Positions 32,823 to 41,846 of a stretch of DNA of 64,000 nucleotides are shown here, in pieces. The stretch is from Hymenobacter terricola (GTDB taxonomy: Bacteria > Bacteroidota > Bacteroidia > Cytophagales > Hymenobacteraceae), in NCBI RefSeq assembly GCF_017921975.2, contig NZ_JAGEMO020000007.1:334928-398927 (forward strand), in the 5' to 3' direction. Position numbers and translations under genes: made by a program. The notes beneath the pieces were generated by a model. The model saw nothing but the letters and a program-made list of their open reading frames with translations. It had not been told where the DNA came from and ran no database searches. Each line of letters begins with the position of its first letter. Within the stretch, counting starts at the first letter, position 1.

Positions 32823-34094
32823 CTATTCCGCTTCGGTTTCTTCCAGAAACGAATAGCGCCAATAGTCACTCAGGAAGCCCACTTCCTTCATGTACTCGCG
32901 GGCCTGCTTTTGCTTCTTCTGGGTCAGCTTATGAAACTGGGTGCCCTTCTTCGGGTCGAGCTCGCAGATGGTGATGCGGTCCAGCTCCTTCTCCGAAAGC
33001 ATGTCCAGCACCTGCGGCGAGTGCGTCGTCATTATCACCTGGTTCTCCTTAGATATTTCGCGGATGAGGTTGAGGAGTTTGGTGAGTTGCTTGGGATGGA
33101 TGCCGAGTTCGGGCTCTTCGAGGAAGATGATTTTGCGTCGGTCATATACCCCAATTTCGTTGGTGGTTTTGTTTAGTCCTACAGATTGCGGGGCGAGTAG
33201 TTCGGCCACAGTGTACACCAAACGCTTGGTCCCGTCCGATAACATCCCAAACGAAAGCCACTCACTGTTTACTTGGTACTCCAAAACCAACCCTTTAATA
33301 GTGTATTGGTCTTGCAACTCTTGGTGATAAACCTGGAAATACTCACTGCATCGCACTGCTTGTACAGGTGTATATAGCGGCAGAAATTGGGTAAGGCGGT
33401 CAGAATATGTCTTCATAAGCCGGATAAGTTGATGCCGAACTTCCTCCGCAGTCATAGGGGGCACTGGTACGCTCCGCAATACGGTAAATCCGTTTCTAAT
33501 TGTGGCAACGATGGTATGCAATACTGCCCGAATAAATTGACTATTGAAGTCGCTTACGCGCTTAGCCCCAAGCCTTAGCTGGACCGTTACGTTTCTTTTC
33601 TCTATTAGTAGTTCGGCGCTCTCATCAATGATGGGCATTTCCGAAACAGGAATGCCATGCCGTACTAACACTGGCGGGTAATGAGCTAAGAAACCTTCTA
33701 CTACTCTTCCCTCTCTTATATGTTCCGAATAGCTATCTGTCATCCGGGCCGTCACGCGTATAAATACCAAGTCCCAAGCCAGTGGTTTATTGGAAAGCCC
33801 AGTATCATCCTGCTCTTCAAACTCAACTTCTACTTCGTCTTTTTCCGCGAAAATTCCGCCAAATGCAACACTGCATCCCGCACCCCAATAATGTTCTTTA
33901 CTCTCCTGCAAATCGGCCAAATCACTCAGGAGCGTTAGAAATCGGGTTTTCCCGGTGCCGTTTTTACCAATGATGATATTTAGTCCGCGCTTAAAAGAAA
34001 CGGTTGCCTTTCGTAGCGGTGCATAATCACGCACGAACACACGCTTTATAAAAGGCGGTATTTCAGCCCTCGGGTTTAGCAATTCGTCCATCAT
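32823..34094 (-). CDS. AAA15/OLD-type ATPase, probable defence ATPase
   Basis: This 423-residue protein is an SMC/ABC-like ATPase of the AAA15 type. It has Walker A GKNGTGKT (residues 43-50), an ABC-like signature region MLSDGTKRLVYTVAELL, Walker B IIFLEEPELGIHPKQ and the H-loop MTTHSPQ. There is no C-terminal TOPRIM domain; that function seems to be in the next gene. The gene is AT-richer than its neighbours (27 G+C of 60 in 33301-33360), a sign of transfer. Partnership with a small acidic-motif protein is typical of abortive-infection modules. The start could be either of two adjacent ATGs (34094, 34091). Confidence 0.85.
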   Translation of the reverse strand: MMDELLNPRAEIPPFIKRVFVRDYAPLRKATVSFKRGLNIIIGKNGTGKTRFLTLLSDLADLQESKEHYWGAGCSVAFGGIFAEKDEVEVEFEEQDDTGLSNKPLAWDLVFIRVTARMTDSYSEHIREGRVVEGFLAHYPPVLVRHGIPVSEMPIIDESAELLIEKRNVTVQLRLGAKRVSDFNSQFIRAVLHTIVATIRNGFTVLRSVPVPPMTAEEVRHQLIRLMKTYSDRLTQFLPLYTPVQAVRCSEYFQVYHQELQDQYTIKGLVLEYQVNSEWLSFGMLSDGTKRLVYTVAELLAPQSVGLNKTTNEIGVYDRRKIIFLEEPELGIHPKQLTKLLNLIREISKENQVIMTTHSPQVLDMLSEKELDRITICELDPKKGTQFHKLTQKKQKQAREYMKEVGFLSDYWRYSFLEETEAE

Positions 34095-34170
34095 GCAAAG
34101 GCGTTTTTAGAGCAGCGAAGGTAACCCTGGCCGCCGATGCTGCCTAAGAAACCACCCGCCGCCCCGGCCG

Positions 34171-34178
34171 TACTTTCG
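34171..34178 (+). promoter_or_regulatory. -7-like box TACTTTCG before the hydrolase
   Basis: TACTTTCG is one base from TAnnTTTG and lies three bases before the ATG at 34182, supporting that start over the upstream ATG at 34137. Confidence 0.4.
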
Positions 34179-34181
34179 GCC

Positions 34182-35069
34182 ATGCCCGTCCCCGACCCCG
34201 GAAGCCCCACGCCCCTCACCATCCGCCTGCCCGACGGCCGTACGCTGGGCCTGACGCGCTACGGCCACCCCGCGCACCGGGCGGTGGTGTTTCACCACGG
34301 CTTCGGCTCCTCCGGCCTGGAGCTGCCCAATGACGCGGTGCTGCTGGCCCGCTTGCAGCTCCAGCTGCTGGCGCCCGACCGGCCCGGCGTGGGGCAGTCC
34401 AGCGTGTACCGGCGGCTCACCTTTCCCTCCTTTGCCGATGACGTGGTGGCGATGCTCGACGCACTGGCCATCCGGGAGCGGGTGGGCGTGATGGGCTGGT
34501 CGGTGGGCGGGGTGCACGCGCTGGCGCTGGCGGCGCGGCACCCGGCGCGGGTGGCGGCCGGGCAGCTGCTCAGCACCTGCCTGCCGCTGGGCGAGCGGGC
34601 CGCCCACCGCCATCTTTCGTGGGTGTGGAAATTCCTGCGCTGGGGCCAGATTGGCTTTCCCTGGCTGAACCGGACCACGTTCCTGTGGCTCAGCCAGCAG
34701 TGGGCCCGCCACCCCGACCGCACCATCGCCTGGTTTATCCGCGGCATGCGCCCGGCCGAGGCCTGCACCACGGCCCGCTTCCGGGCGCTGCTGCGCGATG
34801 CGGCGGTGCAGGGCTTTGCCCACGCCGGCCGGGGTGTGTTTGATGATGCGCAGGCCTGGTGCCGCCCGCCCGGCTTCCGCATTGAGGACGTGCGGGCCCC
34901 CATGCGCCTCTGGCACGGGGCCGCCGATGGCGTGTGGGCCCCCGGCAACATCCCCTACCTGGCCGGGCGGCTGGGCGGCGCGCCCGTGCGGCTGCTGCCG
35001 GGCCAGGGCCACATGCTGTATTTGGAAAACTGGGCCGCAATTATGGAAGAAATGGCGGGATTGCTGTAG
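34182..35069 (+). CDS. Alpha/beta hydrolase
   Basis: This 295-residue protein has the alpha/beta-hydrolase core: oxyanion region VVFHHGFGSSGLEL, the nucleophile elbow GWSVGG, an acid in WHGAADGVW and the catalytic His in LPGQGHMLYLENW. A helical cap lies between the nucleophile and the acid. The substrate is unknown. An ATG 45 bases upstream (34137) is in frame, but the promoter-like box argues for 34182. It is divergent from the low-GC ATPase operon, and codon use returns to high GC here. Confidence 0.85.
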   Translation: MPVPDPGSPTPLTIRLPDGRTLGLTRYGHPAHRAVVFHHGFGSSGLELPNDAVLLARLQLQLLAPDRPGVGQSSVYRRLTFPSFADDVVAMLDALAIRERVGVMGWSVGGVHALALAARHPARVAAGQLLSTCLPLGERAAHRHLSWVWKFLRWGQIGFPWLNRTTFLWLSQQWARHPDRTIAWFIRGMRPAEACTTARFRALLRDAAVQGFAHAGRGVFDDAQAWCRPPGFRIEDVRAPMRLWHGAADGVWAPGNIPYLAGRLGGAPVRLLPGQGHMLYLENWAAIMEEMAGLL

Positions 35070-35147
35070 GTGCGGGCATTGCCCCGCCCGGCATTGAACG
35101 GGCATCATTGCAGCGGAGCAGACGACGGGCGGGAACGAGCCCTGCCC

Positions 35148-36422
35148 CTACCCAATCCGCACCCGCATCTGGTGCCGTCCCGGCTCTGTATAGTGGTAGC
35201 TGAGCAGAAACCCACTGGTTTCGCAAATCTGGCGGGCGATGGCCAGGCCCAAGCCCACGCTGCCGGGCGCCCGCTCGGGGCCGGGGCGGAAGCGCACGAA
35301 GAGCTGGTCGGCGGGCAGGGCACGGGGGCGGCCGGTGTTTTCCACGGTGAGAAGCCGCGGGGTAAGCGTGACGCGCACCTCGCCGCCGGGCACGTTGTGG
35401 CGGATGGCGTTGCTGAGCAGATTGCTCACCAGGATGTCAATCAGGGAGCGGTTGGCAGCCACAGGTAGCCCGTCAACCAGGTCGGTGACGAGGGCAAGGC
35501 CAGCCCCGGCCAACTGCTCGCGCAGCTGCCCCAGCTGCGTGCGGATGGTGCCGGCCAGGTCCACGGTTTCGGTGGGAAAGAACAGCTGCTGGTCGAGGTG
35601 GGCCAGCAGCAGCAAGCTCCGGCTGAGGTGAGTAAGGCGCTGCGTCACATCCAGCAAAGGTTCGATGTGGCCGGCTTGCTCCTCGGTGAGGCCGGGGGCC
35701 TGCACCAGCATATCGAGCTTGGTGCGCAGAATGGCCAGGGGCGTTTGCAGCTCGTGGGCGGCATTTTCGGTGAATTCCTTCTGCCGGTGGTAGATGCGGC
35801 GGTTGCGGCCCAACACCCGGCCCAGGGCCATATTCAGCTCCTTGAACTCGGGGATGCGCGTAGGGGCCAGGTGTACCGGCTCGGGCTGGTCGAGCTTGTA
35901 GCGCTGCAGCTGGCCCAGCGTGTGGTAGAAGGGCGCCCACAGCCGCCGCGCCAGCACGTGCTGCAGCACCAGCAGCCCCACCAGCAGCGCGCCAAACAGC
36001 AGCGCGCCCGCCTGCACGATGCGCGCCAGCAATTCCTGGCTATCGAGCATGGTGGTGCGCAGCTCCAGCCGGTAGGGCCGCCCCTGAAACTGCACCGGCG
36101 CGGCCAGCTGCCGGTAAGGCACGACGTGGCCGGTGAGCTCATTGTACATCATCCGTACGCTGTAGCGGGCCGGTGGGCCGGGCGTTGCCAGCGCCTTGAA
36201 CTCCACGTTGTGGTCGAGCCGGTGCCAGAATTCCAGGTCGGCGGGCGTGCGCAGGTGCAGGCGCAAGGCCTTGTCCACGCGCAGCTTGCGGCGGCTCAGC
36301 GTGCGGTCGACGTAGGCGTAGTAGATTTTGCGGATGAAGCCGTAGTACACGAACGTGCCCGCCGCCGCCACCACGCTGGCGTAAAGCAGGAAAATGACGG
36401 TGGTGCGGGCCAGGAGCTTCAT
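35148..36422 (-). CDS. Sensor histidine kinase
   Basis: This 424-residue membrane kinase has an N-terminal helix (VIFLLYASVVAAAGTFVYYGFI), a periplasmic domain of about 120 residues, a second helix (ALLFGALLVGLLVLQHVLA), then the dimerisation domain with H-box FTENAAHELQTPLAILRTKL and the ATPase domain with LVSNLLSNAIRHN (N box) and GSVGLGLAIAR (G2). It would sense a periplasmic signal and phosphorylate the regulator encoded upstream on the same strand. The location next to a TonB receptor and a CitMHS transporter suggests it reports on that ligand. Confidence 0.92.
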   Translation of the reverse strand: MKLLARTTVIFLLYASVVAAAGTFVYYGFIRKIYYAYVDRTLSRRKLRVDKALRLHLRTPADLEFWHRLDHNVEFKALATPGPPARYSVRMMYNELTGHVVPYRQLAAPVQFQGRPYRLELRTTMLDSQELLARIVQAGALLFGALLVGLLVLQHVLARRLWAPFYHTLGQLQRYKLDQPEPVHLAPTRIPEFKELNMALGRVLGRNRRIYHRQKEFTENAAHELQTPLAILRTKLDMLVQAPGLTEEQAGHIEPLLDVTQRLTHLSRSLLLLAHLDQQLFFPTETVDLAGTIRTQLGQLREQLAGAGLALVTDLVDGLPVAANRSLIDILVSNLLSNAIRHNVPGGEVRVTLTPRLLTVENTGRPRALPADQLFVRFRPGPERAPGSVGLGLAIARQICETSGFLLSYHYTEPGRHQMRVRIG

Positions 36423-36452
36423 GGGGTGGTTTAGGAGTAGAATGTATTACCT

Positions 36453-36498
36453 GAACGTCATGCTTCGGCTGCGCGGACGCCAGATAAGCATGACGTTC
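36453..36498. repeat. GTCATGC-family inverted repeat
   Basis: 12-bp arms GAACGTCATGCT / AGCATGACGTTC around TCGGCTGCGCGGACGCCAGATA, in the 108-bp gap between the kinase and regulator genes. Confidence 0.8.
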
Positions 36499-36530
36499 TG
36501 TTTGTTTCTATCGTCCAACCTCCAAGCTGC

Positions 36531-37208
36531 TCAGTTCGGCTCAAACCGATACCCCAGCCCGTACACCATCCGAATGTAGTTTGGCGCGCCGGCCTCCGTC
36601 AGCTTGCGCTTGAGGTTTTTGACGTGGGCATACACGTTTTCGAACGTATCAAACTGCTCGGCGGCGTCGCCGGAAAGGTGCTCAGCAATGGCCCCTTTGG
36701 TGATGACGCGGCCCTGATTCGCCAGCAGCAAAAGCAGCAGGTCAAATTCGGTGCGCGTCAGGGTCAGGGGTTTGCTGCCTACGGAGGCGCGGCGGGCGGG
36801 CACGTCCACGCTCAGCTCGCCGGCTTGCAGCAGGTTGGTGCCCTGGTAGTGGCGGCGGCGCACCAGCGCGGCAATGCGGGCGCTGAGCTCGGGCAGGTAG
36901 AAGGGCTTGGGCAGGTAGTCGTCGGCGCCCAGCTCCAGGCCGGTGATGCGGTCGTCGACGGCGGCGCGGGCGCTGGTGATGATGACGCCGGCTGCCTTCT
37001 GGTGGCGTTGCAGCTCGCGGAGCAGGTCGAGGCCGTCGCCACCGGGCAGGGTGAGGTCCAGCACGATGCACTCGTAGTCGTACAGCAGCATTTTTTCCTG
37101 GGCCTGGGCGTAGGTCGTGGCCACTTCGCAGATGTAGCGCTGGGCCTGCAGGTAGCTCACCACGCTGGCCAGCAGGGCCGGTTCGTCTTCAACGAGCAGC
37201 AGTTTCAT
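36531..37208 (-). CDS. OmpR-family response regulator
   Basis: This 225-residue protein has a receiver domain with phospho-acceptor Asp 51 (IVLDLTLPGGDGLDLL), the acidic pair VEDEP and Lys in KPFYLPEL, followed by a winged-helix DNA-binding domain (LTLTRTEFDLLLLLLANQGR, YIRMVYGLGYRFEP). It is transcribed ahead of the kinase, separated only by a repeat element. The start at 37208 (MKLLLVED) is the standard N-terminus. Confidence 0.93.
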   Translation of the reverse strand: MKLLLVEDEPALLASVVSYLQAQRYICEVATTYAQAQEKMLLYDYECIVLDLTLPGGDGLDLLRELQRHQKAAGVIITSARAAVDDRITGLELGADDYLPKPFYLPELSARIAALVRRRHYQGTNLLQAGELSVDVPARRASVGSKPLTLTRTEFDLLLLLLANQGRVITKGAIAEHLSGDAAEQFDTFENVYAHVKNLKRKLTEAGAPNYIRMVYGLGYRFEPN

Positions 37209-37526
37209 GGATGGGCAATGGATGGGAATGAGTGGCAAGGTAGCGCCTTGCGGAGTAGCAGAACGTCAGGCTTATCTGGCGTCCGCGCAGCCGAAGCATC
37301 TCGCGTGCCGCCACTAATCCTTTTTCAACGATTGGCTTACTACCACAAGCGCGATGCCTCGGCTACGCTCGGCATGACGTTCCTCTCTCTATTACGAACA
37401 ACCTAAATAAGTAAGCACCCACTCACTGATTTTTCATAAAAAGTCAATTCTTCCAAATGTATTCTAAATCGCCGTGCTACTTCGCTGCATCAATTGCGAA
37501 TCCATTCCCACTTTCTCAAAATTCCC
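37209..37526. other. 318-bp divergent regulatory region of the kinase pair and the TonB receptor
   Basis: No gene is supported. The region contains a long GTCATGC-family repeat (37261-37382), and an AT-rich stretch (about 37400-37520) that should hold the receptor promoter and any binding site for the response regulator. Confidence 0.6.
37261..37382. repeat. GTCATGC-family long inverted repeat
   Basis: Left arm starts GAACGTCAGGCTTATCTGGC and contains GCCGAAGCATCTCGCG; the right arm runs GCGCGATGCCTCGGCTACGC to GGCATGACGTTC. The arms are imperfect. Both arm types recur at 11249, 52270 and 57380. Confidence 0.75.
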
Positions 37527-40256
37527 ATGAAGCGAAACTTACCCTCCTCTCCCCGCTCGGCCCGGACGACGGGCGCGGCGCTGCTGCTGGCCGCCTGCCT
37601 GGTGGCGGGCCCGGCTACGGCCGCTTCGCCGGTTTCTGCGGTAGCCAAGTCCACAAACGATTTCGGGCTGCTGGCGCGCCGGCCTCTCACCGGCCGCATC
37701 CTCGATGGCAACGACCAGAAGCCGCTGGCGTTTGCGTCGGTGGCCATTAAAGGTACCAACCGGGGCACGACGACCGATGCCGACGGCGGCTTCAGGCTCG
37801 ACGTGGAAGACGGCGACGTGCTGGTAGTGTCCTACGTGGGCTACGAGCTGCGCGAAATGCCCTTGCCCGCCGGGGCCAGCACGCTGGACGTGCCCATGAA
37901 AACCGCCACCCACACCACCGCCGACGTGATTGTGGTGGGCAACCGCGCCTCCGAAGCCCGCACCAACGTGGACCTGCCCGTGCCCGTGGATGTGCTCACG
38001 GCCAAGGAAATCACCAAAACCGGCCAAACGGAATTGGGCCAGATGATTCACTTCACCGCGCCCTCGTTCAACTCGACCAAGCACGCCATCAGCAACGTGA
38101 CGAGCTACGTGGACCCGGCCACCCTGCGCGGCCTCGGCCCCGACCAGACGCTGGTGCTCATCAACGGCAAGCGCCGCCACCAATCCTCGGCCTTGAATGT
38201 GAACAACGTGGTGGGCCGCGGCTCGGTGGGCACCGATTTGAACGCCATCCCTACGGCCGCCATCGAGCGGGTCGAGATTCTGCGCGATGGTGCGGCGGCC
38301 CAGTACGGCTCCGATGCTATTGCGGGCATCATTAACATCGTGCTGAAGAAGAACCCACGCGGCGGCGTGGTGACCGGCAACTACGGCATCACCGACAAGG
38401 GCGACGGCGCGACCTATGACACCGGCCTGAACTTCGGCCTGCCCGTGGGCAAGCGCGACGGCTTCCTGAATCTGACCGCGCAGGGCCACCACAACAACCC
38501 CACCGACCGCTCGGGCGACTACACCGGCCGCGTATACAACTCGAACCAGGCCACGGATGATGCCCTGGTAGCCCAGAACGGCTTCAACCGCCACGTCACG
38601 ACTTACGGCACGGCCAAAAACACCATGGGCCAGTTCTTTTACAACGGCGAGGTGGCACTGGGCGAAAACTGGCGGCTCTATTCCTTCGGCGGATATTCCT
38701 ACAAGGACATCACGGCTTACGGCTTCTACCGCAACCCCAGCAACAAGGCGCGGGCGGTGCTCTCGCTGTTTCCGAACGGCTACAACCCCGTGTTCCCGGC
38801 CCAGGTGCACGATTTGGCCTCCACGGTGGGCCTGCGCCGCAAAACGGCCGGCGGCTGGAACCTCGATTTCAGCCTCGGCGGCGGCCAGAACATCATCAAG
38901 ACCTACGCCAACCACACGGTGAACCCATCGTACGGCAGCGCTTCGCCCACCGAATTCTACGCGGGCACCTTCAAGTTCGGGCAGGCCCTGGCCGATGTGA
39001 ACGTATCGAAATCGTTTGAAGTCGGCGGGCTCAAATCGTTCAGCTTCAGCTACGGCGGCGAGTTTCGGGTGGAAAACTACCAGCTGCTGGCCGGCGACGA
39101 AGCCTCCTGGAAAAAAGGCCCCGTGACCACCAACAACCCCGACGTGGGCAGCAGCGGGCGCGAGGGCATTGCGGCCGTGAACGCCGTGGCCCGCACCCGC
39201 AACAACGTGGGCGTGTACGTGGACGTGCTCAGCGACATCACCGATAAATTTCTGGTGGGCGTGGCCGGCCGCTTCGAGCGCTACTCCGATTTCGGCTCGA
39301 ACGTGAGCGGCAAGCTCTCGACCCGCTACAAGTTCACCGACCTGTTTTCGGTGCGTGGTTCGCTCAACCGGGGCTTCCGGGCGCCCTCCATGCACCAGCT
39401 CTACTACTCCAACTACGCCGATGCCCAGTGGCTCACGCTGAACGGCGTGTTCGACTCCTACCCCATCGCCCACCTGCGCAACGACAACCCCTACGTGCAG
39501 AAGCTGGGCGTGAGCCAGCTCAAGGCCGAAACCACGCTCGACTACAACCTCGGCTTCACGGCCCAGGTCACGCCCGACCTCGTGTTCACGGCCGATGCCT
39601 ACCAGATTGACATCACCGACCGGGTGGTGATTTCGGGCCAGCTCGATGCCGCCAGCCCGGCCCTGGCCCCCACGTTTGCCGGCTCGGGCTACGCGCAGGT
39701 GCAGTTCTTCTCCAACGCCCTCGACACCCGCACCCGCGGCCTCGACGTGGTGGCCAGCTACCGCAAAAAGATGGACCGCGACCAGGAAATGGGCCTCAAT
39801 CTGGCCATGGCCCTCAACGAAACCAAGGTGGTGGGCGAAGTCCGCACCCCCGCGCAGCTCGCCAACCTCGGCGTCCCGCTCGTCGACCGGGTGATGATTG
39901 GCCTGATTGAGAAAGCCCAGCCGCGCTCCAAGGTCATCGGCTCGTTCAACTACCGCTACAAGAAAATTGAAGGCCTGGTGCGCGGCACCCGTTTCGGCGA
40001 AGTCACCGCCATCCAGAGCACCCCGGAGCTGGACCAGAATTTCTCGGCCAAAATCATCACCGACGCTTCGCTCACCTACGGTTTCACGCCGCGCCTGGGC
40101 CTCACGGTGGGGGCCAACAACCTCTTCAACGTCTACCCCGACCAGGTTGCCTTCCCCTCGCTCACGGCCTCGGGCCAGACGCCCTACACGCGCTTCACCT
40201 CGCAGTTCGGGTTTATGGGGGCGTATTATTTCACGTCGCTGCGATTTAGCTTCTAG
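37527..40256 (+). CDS. TonB-dependent outer-membrane receptor with N-terminal CarboxypepD_reg-like domain
   Basis: This 909-residue receptor has a signal peptide (ending ATAASP), then a carboxypeptidase-regulatory-like domain (LTGRILDGNDQKPLAFASVA, VVSYVGYELREM), a plug (LRGLGPDQTLVLINGKRRHQ, VEILRDGAAAQYGSDAIAGI) and a barrel ending in FTSLRFSF. The QTLVLINGKRRH type is that of siderophore/cobalamin-like receptors rather than SusC. The CitMHS transporter follows after 86 bases, which suggests a metal-citrate or carboxylate ligand. The start at 37527 is chosen as it precedes the signal peptide. Confidence 0.9.
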   Translation: MKRNLPSSPRSARTTGAALLLAACLVAGPATAASPVSAVAKSTNDFGLLARRPLTGRILDGNDQKPLAFASVAIKGTNRGTTTDADGGFRLDVEDGDVLVVSYVGYELREMPLPAGASTLDVPMKTATHTTADVIVVGNRASEARTNVDLPVPVDVLTAKEITKTGQTELGQMIHFTAPSFNSTKHAISNVTSYVDPATLRGLGPDQTLVLINGKRRHQSSALNVNNVVGRGSVGTDLNAIPTAAIERVEILRDGAAAQYGSDAIAGIINIVLKKNPRGGVVTGNYGITDKGDGATYDTGLNFGLPVGKRDGFLNLTAQGHHNNPTDRSGDYTGRVYNSNQATDDALVAQNGFNRHVTTYGTAKNTMGQFFYNGEVALGENWRLYSFGGYSYKDITAYGFYRNPSNKARAVLSLFPNGYNPVFPAQVHDLASTVGLRRKTAGGWNLDFSLGGGQNIIKTYANHTVNPSYGSASPTEFYAGTFKFGQALADVNVSKSFEVGGLKSFSFSYGGEFRVENYQLLAGDEASWKKGPVTTNNPDVGSSGREGIAAVNAVARTRNNVGVYVDVLSDITDKFLVGVAGRFERYSDFGSNVSGKLSTRYKFTDLFSVRGSLNRGFRAPSMHQLYYSNYADAQWLTLNGVFDSYPIAHLRNDNPYVQKLGVSQLKAETTLDYNLGFTAQVTPDLVFTADAYQIDITDRVVISGQLDAASPALAPTFAGSGYAQVQFFSNALDTRTRGLDVVASYRKKMDRDQEMGLNLAMALNETKVVGEVRTPAQLANLGVPLVDRVMIGLIEKAQPRSKVIGSFNYRYKKIEGLVRGTRFGEVTAIQSTPELDQNFSAKIITDASLTYGFTPRLGLTVGANNLFNVYPDQVAFPSLTASGQTPYTRFTSQFGFMGAYYFTSLRFSF

Positions 40257-40271
40257 GCGAACGGCTTATTA

Positions 40272-40310
40272 TAGAACGTCATGCTTCGCTACGCTCTGCA
40301 TGACGTTCTA
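40272..40310. repeat. GTCATGC-family inverted repeat
   Basis: 13-bp arms TAGAACGTCATGC / GCATGACGTTCTA with a 13-base loop, 15 bases after the receptor stop, between the receptor and CitMHS genes. Confidence 0.85.
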
Positions 40311-40342
40311 AATTATTTCCACCCTCCTACCTCTTCTCCACC

Positions 40343-41695
40343 ATGCTCGCACTCGCTGGCTTTGCCATGATTCTCACCTTCATGGTGCTGATTATGACGA
40401 ATCGTCTGTCGGCCATTACGGCGCTGCTGCTGGTGCCGGTGGCGTTTGCGGTGCTCACCGGCTTCGGCCCGCAGATGGGGCCGATGATGCTTGACGGCAT
40501 CAAGAACATTGCGCCCACGGGCATCATGCTGGTGTTCGCCATCCTATATTTTGGGCTGATGACGGACGCCGGGCTGTTCGACCCGGTGATTAGTCGCATC
40601 CAGCGCGTGGCCCACGGCGACCCGTTGAAAATCATCGTCGGCACGGCGCTGCTGGCCCTGTTGGTGTCGCTCGATGGCGACGGGGCCACCACCTACATCA
40701 TCGTGGTCACGGCCATGCTGCCGCTCTACCGCCAGCTCGGCATCAACCCCTTGATACTAACCTGCATGAACATGCTGGTGGGCGGCGTGATGAACATTCT
40801 GCCCTGGGGCGGCCCCACGGCCCGCGCCATGAGCGTGCTGCATCTTGATAGCACGCAGCTTTTCAACCCGCTGATTCCGGCCATGGGTGCGGGGCTGGTG
40901 TGGGTGTTTTTCGTGGCCTGGCGCTTCGGCAAGCGCGAGCGGAAATGGCTGGGGCTGGAGCATTTGAACCAGGCCGATGCCGAGAAAAAAACCGTCGTCT
41001 TCAACCTCGCCGCCGGGCTGCCCCAGCCTTTGCCCGACGGCCCGGACCTGGAACTCTCGCCCGAAGACAAAGCCCTGCGCCGCCCCAAATTACTGTGGGT
41101 GAATGCCCTGCTCACTATCGCCCTGATGGTGGCGCTGGTGCGCGAGCTGCTGCCGCTGCCGGTGCTGTTTATGCTGGCCTTCGCGCTGGCGGCCGTGCTC
41201 AACTACCCCAATCTCTCGCAGCAGCGGCAGCGGTTTGCGGCCCACGCCGGCAATGCGCTGTCGGTGGCGGCGATGGTGTTTGCGGCGGGCATTTTCACGG
41301 GCATTCTCAACGGCACGCACATGGTGGATGCCATGGCCCAAACCTTTGTGCGGCTGGTGCCGCCGTCGCTGGGGCCACACTTCCCGGTGCTGACGGGGCT
41401 GGTGAGCGCGCCCCTCACGTTCTTCATGTCGAACGACGCATTTTACTTTGGCATCCTGCCGTTTTTCACCAAAGCAGCGGCGCAATTCGGCATTTCGGCG
41501 GCCACCATGGGCAAGGCCTCGCTGCTGGGGCAGCCGGTGCATCTGCTGAGCCCGCTGGTGCCGTCTACTTACCTGCTGGTGGGCCTGGCCGGGGTTGATA
41601 TTGGCGCGCACCAGCGCTTTACGCTGAAGTGGGCCGGTGGCACGGTACTGGTGATGCTGGTGGTGTCGCTGCTGCTGGGGATTATCGCACTGTAG
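40343..41695 (+). CDS. CitMHS family citrate/metal transporter
   Basis: This 450-residue inner-membrane protein has about twelve helices, with a central hydrophilic loop (residues ~190-235). The family marks are SLDGDGATTYIIVVTAMLPL, GGVMNILPWGGPTARAMS, LVSAPLTFFMSNDAFYFG and PLVPSTYLLVGLAGVDIG. CitMHS proteins carry citrate complexed with a divalent metal together with protons. With the receptor just upstream, this gives an outer-plus-inner-membrane import route. The stop codon is inside the repeat at 41692. Confidence 0.93.
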   Translation: MLALAGFAMILTFMVLIMTNRLSAITALLLVPVAFAVLTGFGPQMGPMMLDGIKNIAPTGIMLVFAILYFGLMTDAGLFDPVISRIQRVAHGDPLKIIVGTALLALLVSLDGDGATTYIIVVTAMLPLYRQLGINPLILTCMNMLVGGVMNILPWGGPTARAMSVLHLDSTQLFNPLIPAMGAGLVWVFFVAWRFGKRERKWLGLEHLNQADAEKKTVVFNLAAGLPQPLPDGPDLELSPEDKALRRPKLLWVNALLTIALMVALVRELLPLPVLFMLAFALAAVLNYPNLSQQRQRFAAHAGNALSVAAMVFAAGIFTGILNGTHMVDAMAQTFVRLVPPSLGPHFPVLTGLVSAPLTFFMSNDAFYFGILPFFTKAAAQFGISAATMGKASLLGQPVHLLSPLVPSTYLLVGLAGVDIGAHQRFTLKWAGGTVLVMLVVSLLLGIIAL

Positions 41696-41812
41696 AGACG
41701 CATATTTGCGTCTCGTCGTTGGCTTCGCTGAACTGTGTTTTGCTGACGTTGTTCCGGATGCAGACTTGCGGCCCTGTTCGTTCAACGACGAGACGCAAAT
41801 ATGCATCTCTAC
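41692..41812. repeat. TAGAGACGCA-family element with 30-bp terminal inverted repeats
   Basis: Left arm 41692-41721 and right arm 41783-41812 match in 29 of 30 bases (GTAGAGACGCATATTTGCGT...). Each arm is itself a hairpin (GAGACGCATATTTGCGTCTC). The CitMHS stop codon TAG (41693-41695) lies inside the left arm. No coding potential is seen in the 61-base centre. It has the form of a MITE-like or REP-like element. Confidence 0.88.
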
Positions 41813-41846
41813 ATGTCACCTGTCCCGCTACTCTAGCTTTACCCGC

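Noticed and set aside
32215..34094. Naming the ATPase/TOPRIM pair as PARIS or AbiL
   Set aside because: The architecture fits several systems. The second protein is short and lacks motifs I can tie to one family, so only a general call is made.
37539..39473. 644-residue minus-strand open frame
   Set aside because: Antisense to the TonB receptor; composition typical of a shadow frame.
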